A stretch of DNA of 36,388 bases from Bacteroidaceae bacterium. Its GTDB lineage: Bacteria; Bacteroidota; Bacteroidia; Bacteroidales; Bacteroidaceae. Shown here piece after piece: positions 34,471 to 36,388 of this stretch; within the stretch, counting starts at the first letter, position 1, and the number at the start of each line of letters is the position of its first letter. Under the pieces are notes generated by a model. That model ran no database searches and was not told the DNA's origin. It worked only from the letters and a program-made list of their open reading frames with translations. Location of the stretch: positions 1 through 36,388 of the forward strand of contig JAFYAT010000007.1 in NCBI GenBank assembly GCA_017540585.1, in the 5' to 3' direction. The translations under genes were made by a program, and so were the position numbers.

Positions 34471-34601
34471 GGTAGTTAACGGAAGTTAGCAGGTAGTTAA
34501 TAAGAAGTTAACGGACGACACTCTGTATAGTATCAGTTTCGTCTAAGTAAAAAGCGAACAATCATTCGTCCGTTAACTCCCGTTTACTCCAATTAACTCC
34601 C
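34471..34601 (+). repeat. Inverted arrays of 10-bp repeats before the second PLP gene
   Basis: The left arm has GGTAGTTAAC, GGAAGTTAGC, AGGTAGTTAA (34471-34500) and then AGTTAACGGACGA (34506-34518). The right arm has TCGTCCGTTAACT (34566-34578), a perfect 13-bp complement, within units GTTAACTCCC, GTTTACTCCA, ATTAACTCCC. The build is the same as at 33135-33264, but the sequence differs. It ends shortly before the MalY-type gene. Confidence 0.75.
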
Positions 34602-34628
34602 ATAAACATAAAAATGAGATTACGAGCT

Positions 34629-35798
34629 ATGACATACGACTTTGACAAACCTATAGAGCGTAGAGGCACAGGTGCACTCAAGACTGACGCTCTTCAAGAA
34701 AGATATGGACGTGCAGACCTTTTGCCACTTTGGGTAGCTGATATGGACTGGGAGACACCTCAATTCATTACGGATGCATTGAAGGCACGTCTCGAACACT
34801 CACTGTTTGGATATACCATCGAACCAGAGGACTATTGGCCAACGGTGCAGGAGTGGATATGGAATCATCATCAGTGGCGTGTGGAACGTGAGTGGCTATC
34901 TTACATACCGGGCGTGATGAAGGGAGTGGGTATGGTCATCAACTTCTTCCTCAAACCCGATGAGAAGGTCATTGTCATGCCTCCTATATATCATCCGTTC
35001 TATCTGACTCCGCAGGGCAATAAGCGTGAAGTGGTATGGAGCCCATTAAAGGGTGACAAGATTGACTTTGACAATCTCGAAAAGGTGTGTGACGACAAGT
35101 GCCGCCTGCTCATGCTTGCCAACCCTCACAATCCTATGGGTATCGTGTGGGACAGAGAGACACTTCAGCGTGTTGCACACTTTGCCAAGGAGCATAACCT
35201 CATTGTCATAAGCGACGAGATACACTGCGACCTTGCTCTCTATGGCAACAAGCACATACCATTTGTCACGGTAAGCGATGAGGCTGCCGAGGTAGGCATC
35301 ACGTTCAGTGCACCAACCAAGACATTCAACCTTGCAGGCATAGTAAGCTCATGGTGCATCATTCCAAACGACAAGCTCCGAAAACCTTTCTATGAATGGA
35401 TGGCAGCGAATGAATTCAATGAGCCAAATATGTTTGCACCTATCGCAACCATTGCAGCGTTGAAGAATGGTGAGGAATGGAGACAGCAGATGCTACGCTA
35501 CATCGAAGGCAATGTCGATTTCCTCATTGACTACTGTGAGGCGCACATTCCGCAAATCAAGCCGCGTCGTCCACAGGCTTCTTACCTCGTATGGCTCGAT
35601 TGCCGTGCATTGGAACTTGACCACAGTGCACTCGTTGACCTCTTTGTCAACAAGGCACATCTTGCTCTCAATGATGGTGAGATATTCGGCAAAGAAGGTG
35701 CGGGCTATATGCGTCTCAACGTAGGTACACAGCGTGCCGTTCTTGCGCAAGCACTCGAACAGCTTGCTACTGCTGTGAAAGAATTGCTAAATTCATAA
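34629..35798 (+). CDS. MalY/PatB-type PLP enzyme (putative cystathionine beta-lyase)
   Basis: This 389-residue fold-type I aminotransferase-like enzyme belongs to the MalY/PatB group, which releases homocysteine from cystathionine or H2S from cysteine. The N-terminus TYDFDKPIERRGTGALKTD is the MalY/PatB hallmark. NPHNP (165-169), SDEIH (195-199) and the PLP lysine K231 in SAPTKTFNLAG are all present. The frame starts at 34614, but the ATG at 34629 gives the usual family start. It probably follows the upstream PLP gene in one transcript, unless the inverted repeat array between them stops transcription. A role in methionine biosynthesis or thiol degradation is likely. Confidence 0.9.
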   Translation: MTYDFDKPIERRGTGALKTDALQERYGRADLLPLWVADMDWETPQFITDALKARLEHSLFGYTIEPEDYWPTVQEWIWNHHQWRVEREWLSYIPGVMKGVGMVINFFLKPDEKVIVMPPIYHPFYLTPQGNKREVVWSPLKGDKIDFDNLEKVCDDKCRLLMLANPHNPMGIVWDRETLQRVAHFAKEHNLIVISDEIHCDLALYGNKHIPFVTVSDEAAEVGITFSAPTKTFNLAGIVSSWCIIPNDKLRKPFYEWMAANEFNEPNMFAPIATIAALKNGEEWRQQMLRYIEGNVDFLIDYCEAHIPQIKPRRPQASYLVWLDCRALELDHSALVDLFVNKAHLALNDGEIFGKEGAGYMRLNVGTQRAVLAQALEQLATAVKELLNS

Positions 35799-36150
35799 TG
35801 ATAAGTTGGAAATTACAAGTTGCGTCAGTAACTCTTCGTTGAGTGACTATCACTACTCGCTTCCGACACTTGTGTCACATACAATCATCTTGTAACTTAC
35901 ATTATGTTCTATCGGGAATGCTTCGGGAATACTTCGGGAATTGTTCGCTTTTCTATCGGTACGTGTTTTTTGACATAATGACACTTGTGTGTTCACTTCG
36001 TTGTGTCATATTGCTGTTTTATGTAACGAATTTTTAATTTTTTTTGTATTGTTACCTTCTGTAATATGAAGGTGGGGATTATTTTATCAATGGGTAAAAA
36101 GTGGGCATCACAATAAACGTGTTTTCACTTTTTTGTCCTTTTTTCGAGTG
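35799..36150. other. Gene-free region after the MalY-type gene
   Basis: No supportable CDS is present. The region contains an imperfect hairpin (CAGTAACTC with GAGTGACT, near 35825-35850) that may end the PLP transcript. It also holds a three-copy 11-bp repeat (35912-35944), a small stem ACCTTC/GAAGGT (36054-36073) and an inverted repeat AAAAAGTG/CACTTTTT (36096-36133) followed by T-runs. Confidence 0.6.
35912..35944 (+). repeat. Three-copy 11-bp tandem repeat (TCGGGAATNNT)
   Basis: TCGGGAATGCT, TCGGGAATACT and TCGGGAATTGT follow each other without gaps, and a fourth TCG begins after them. The spacing equals about one helical turn. Confidence 0.85.
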
Positions 36151-36158
36151 CAAAATTA
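36151..36158 (-). promoter_or_regulatory. -7 box without a visible gene
   Basis: TAATTTTG on the minus strand is followed by GCACTCGAAA, the same initial sequence as in promoters B and C. It points left into the gene-free region. No dyad and no GGGATTTC are present at the regulon spacing. Confidence 0.45.
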
Positions 36159-36257
36159 CATTTTTTTCAATACCTACGCAACAAATAGAATTATTTTTTG
36201 TTACAAAAAAGTCAAATCCACCAGACTTGGGGGGGGTGGTTACTATTTAGTAGTCCC

Positions 36258-36388
36258 TTAAAAAGTATATTTCATCGAGATGCTGTTACAAAATAGCATC
36301 TCGATCATTTTTTTGAGTGTATCCAAAATCGGAGCCAAAAGAACTTTCATCGCTCTTTTGAAGTTATATGCGGCAGCCGCCAGCAATA
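36258..36388 (-). CDS. IS transposase, C-terminal end (partial; continues past the window)
   Basis: The last 42 codons of a minus-strand frame run in from the right edge and stop at 36258-36260. They begin LLAAAAYNFKRAMKVLLAP, which resembles the conserved C-terminus of DDE transposases of the IS5/IS1182 type (AAAYNFKRAM). The final part overlaps a strong hairpin (36274-36305). The catalytic region lies outside the window, so completeness and activity cannot be judged. The left IS boundary is probably in 36190-36257, near a G-run (36230-36237), but I could not define its terminal repeat. Confidence 0.7.
   Translation of the reverse strand, partial: LLAAAAYNFKRAMKVLLAPILDTLKKMIEMLFCNSISMKYTF
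36274..36305 (-). terminator. Hairpin at the 3' end of the transposase gene
   Basis: ATCGAGATGCT (36274-36284) and AGCATCTCGAT (36295-36305) form a perfect 11-bp stem with a 10-nt loop. On the minus strand it is followed by an A/T-rich tract with five T. It overlaps the last codons of the transposase. Confidence 0.65.

Noticed and set aside
34441-34628. SAM or other known riboswitch before the MalY-type gene
   Set aside because: The leader consists of inverted 10-bp repeats. I see none of the conserved core motifs of SAM-type riboswitches.

Overview
The window looks like a chromosomal segment of a Bacteroidota bacterium, most likely Prevotellaceae. The reasons are two SusC/SusD-type outer-membrane systems, lipoproteins with Bacteroidota-style lipoboxes, little Shine-Dalgarno signal, and promoters with the Bacteroidota -7 element TAnnTTTG. 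I see no rRNA, tRNA, CRISPR array or phage module. The genus is an inference from gene style, not from a marker gene.

Layout. (1) 288-8184, plus strand: an ABC exporter operon with one LolD/MacB-type ATPase and three large FtsX/MacB-type permeases. The first and third permeases are paralogues, and the first is bracketed by two copies of an intergenic repeat. (2) 8252-10431, minus strand: a DAACS-type symporter and an orphan PstS-like periplasmic protein. (3) 10660-13675, minus strand: a TonB-dependent receptor that keeps the OprC/NosA copper-site residues, and a Met/His-motif lipoprotein. (4) 14021-22392, minus strand: a five-gene SusC, SusD, DUF4843-like, PKD-like and thioredoxin operon. (5) 22688-25316, minus strand: an NhaC-family transporter overlapping a CyuA/YhaM-family cysteine desulfidase. 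(6) 25439-32161, minus strand: a second SusC/SusD pair, unusually split by about 2 kb. The split holds an orphan MNT nucleotidyltransferase, three different repeat structures and a PIN toxin-antitoxin pair. (7) 32461-35798, plus strand: a LuxR/NarL-type response regulator and two PLP enzymes of sulfur amino acid metabolism. (8) The right end carries the 3' end of an IS transposase.

The main discovery is a set of four promoters with the same architecture: 10458-10514, 13730-13786, 27176-27232 and 32263-32319. Reading toward the gene, each has a perfect dyad GGTAT-N4-ATACC, then GGGATTTC in place of a good -33 box, then TACCTTTG as the -7 box. The spacings between the three blocks are identical in all four. 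They control the PstS-like protein, the copper-receptor operon, the SusD gene and the SusC gene. The response regulator gene at 32461 is divergent from the fourth site and is the natural candidate for the regulator. This suggests a local regulon joining outer-membrane copper-type uptake, a SusCD importer and a periplasmic binding protein.

A second theme is sulfur. The CyuA-like desulfidase with its transporter and the two PLP lyase-type enzymes could all act on cysteine, homocysteine or cystathionine. A third is an unusual density of short-period repeats: a 22-bp array of GATATATATC palindromes, an 11-bp array, a 64-nt palindrome, and inverted arrays of 10-bp repeats in front of both PLP genes.
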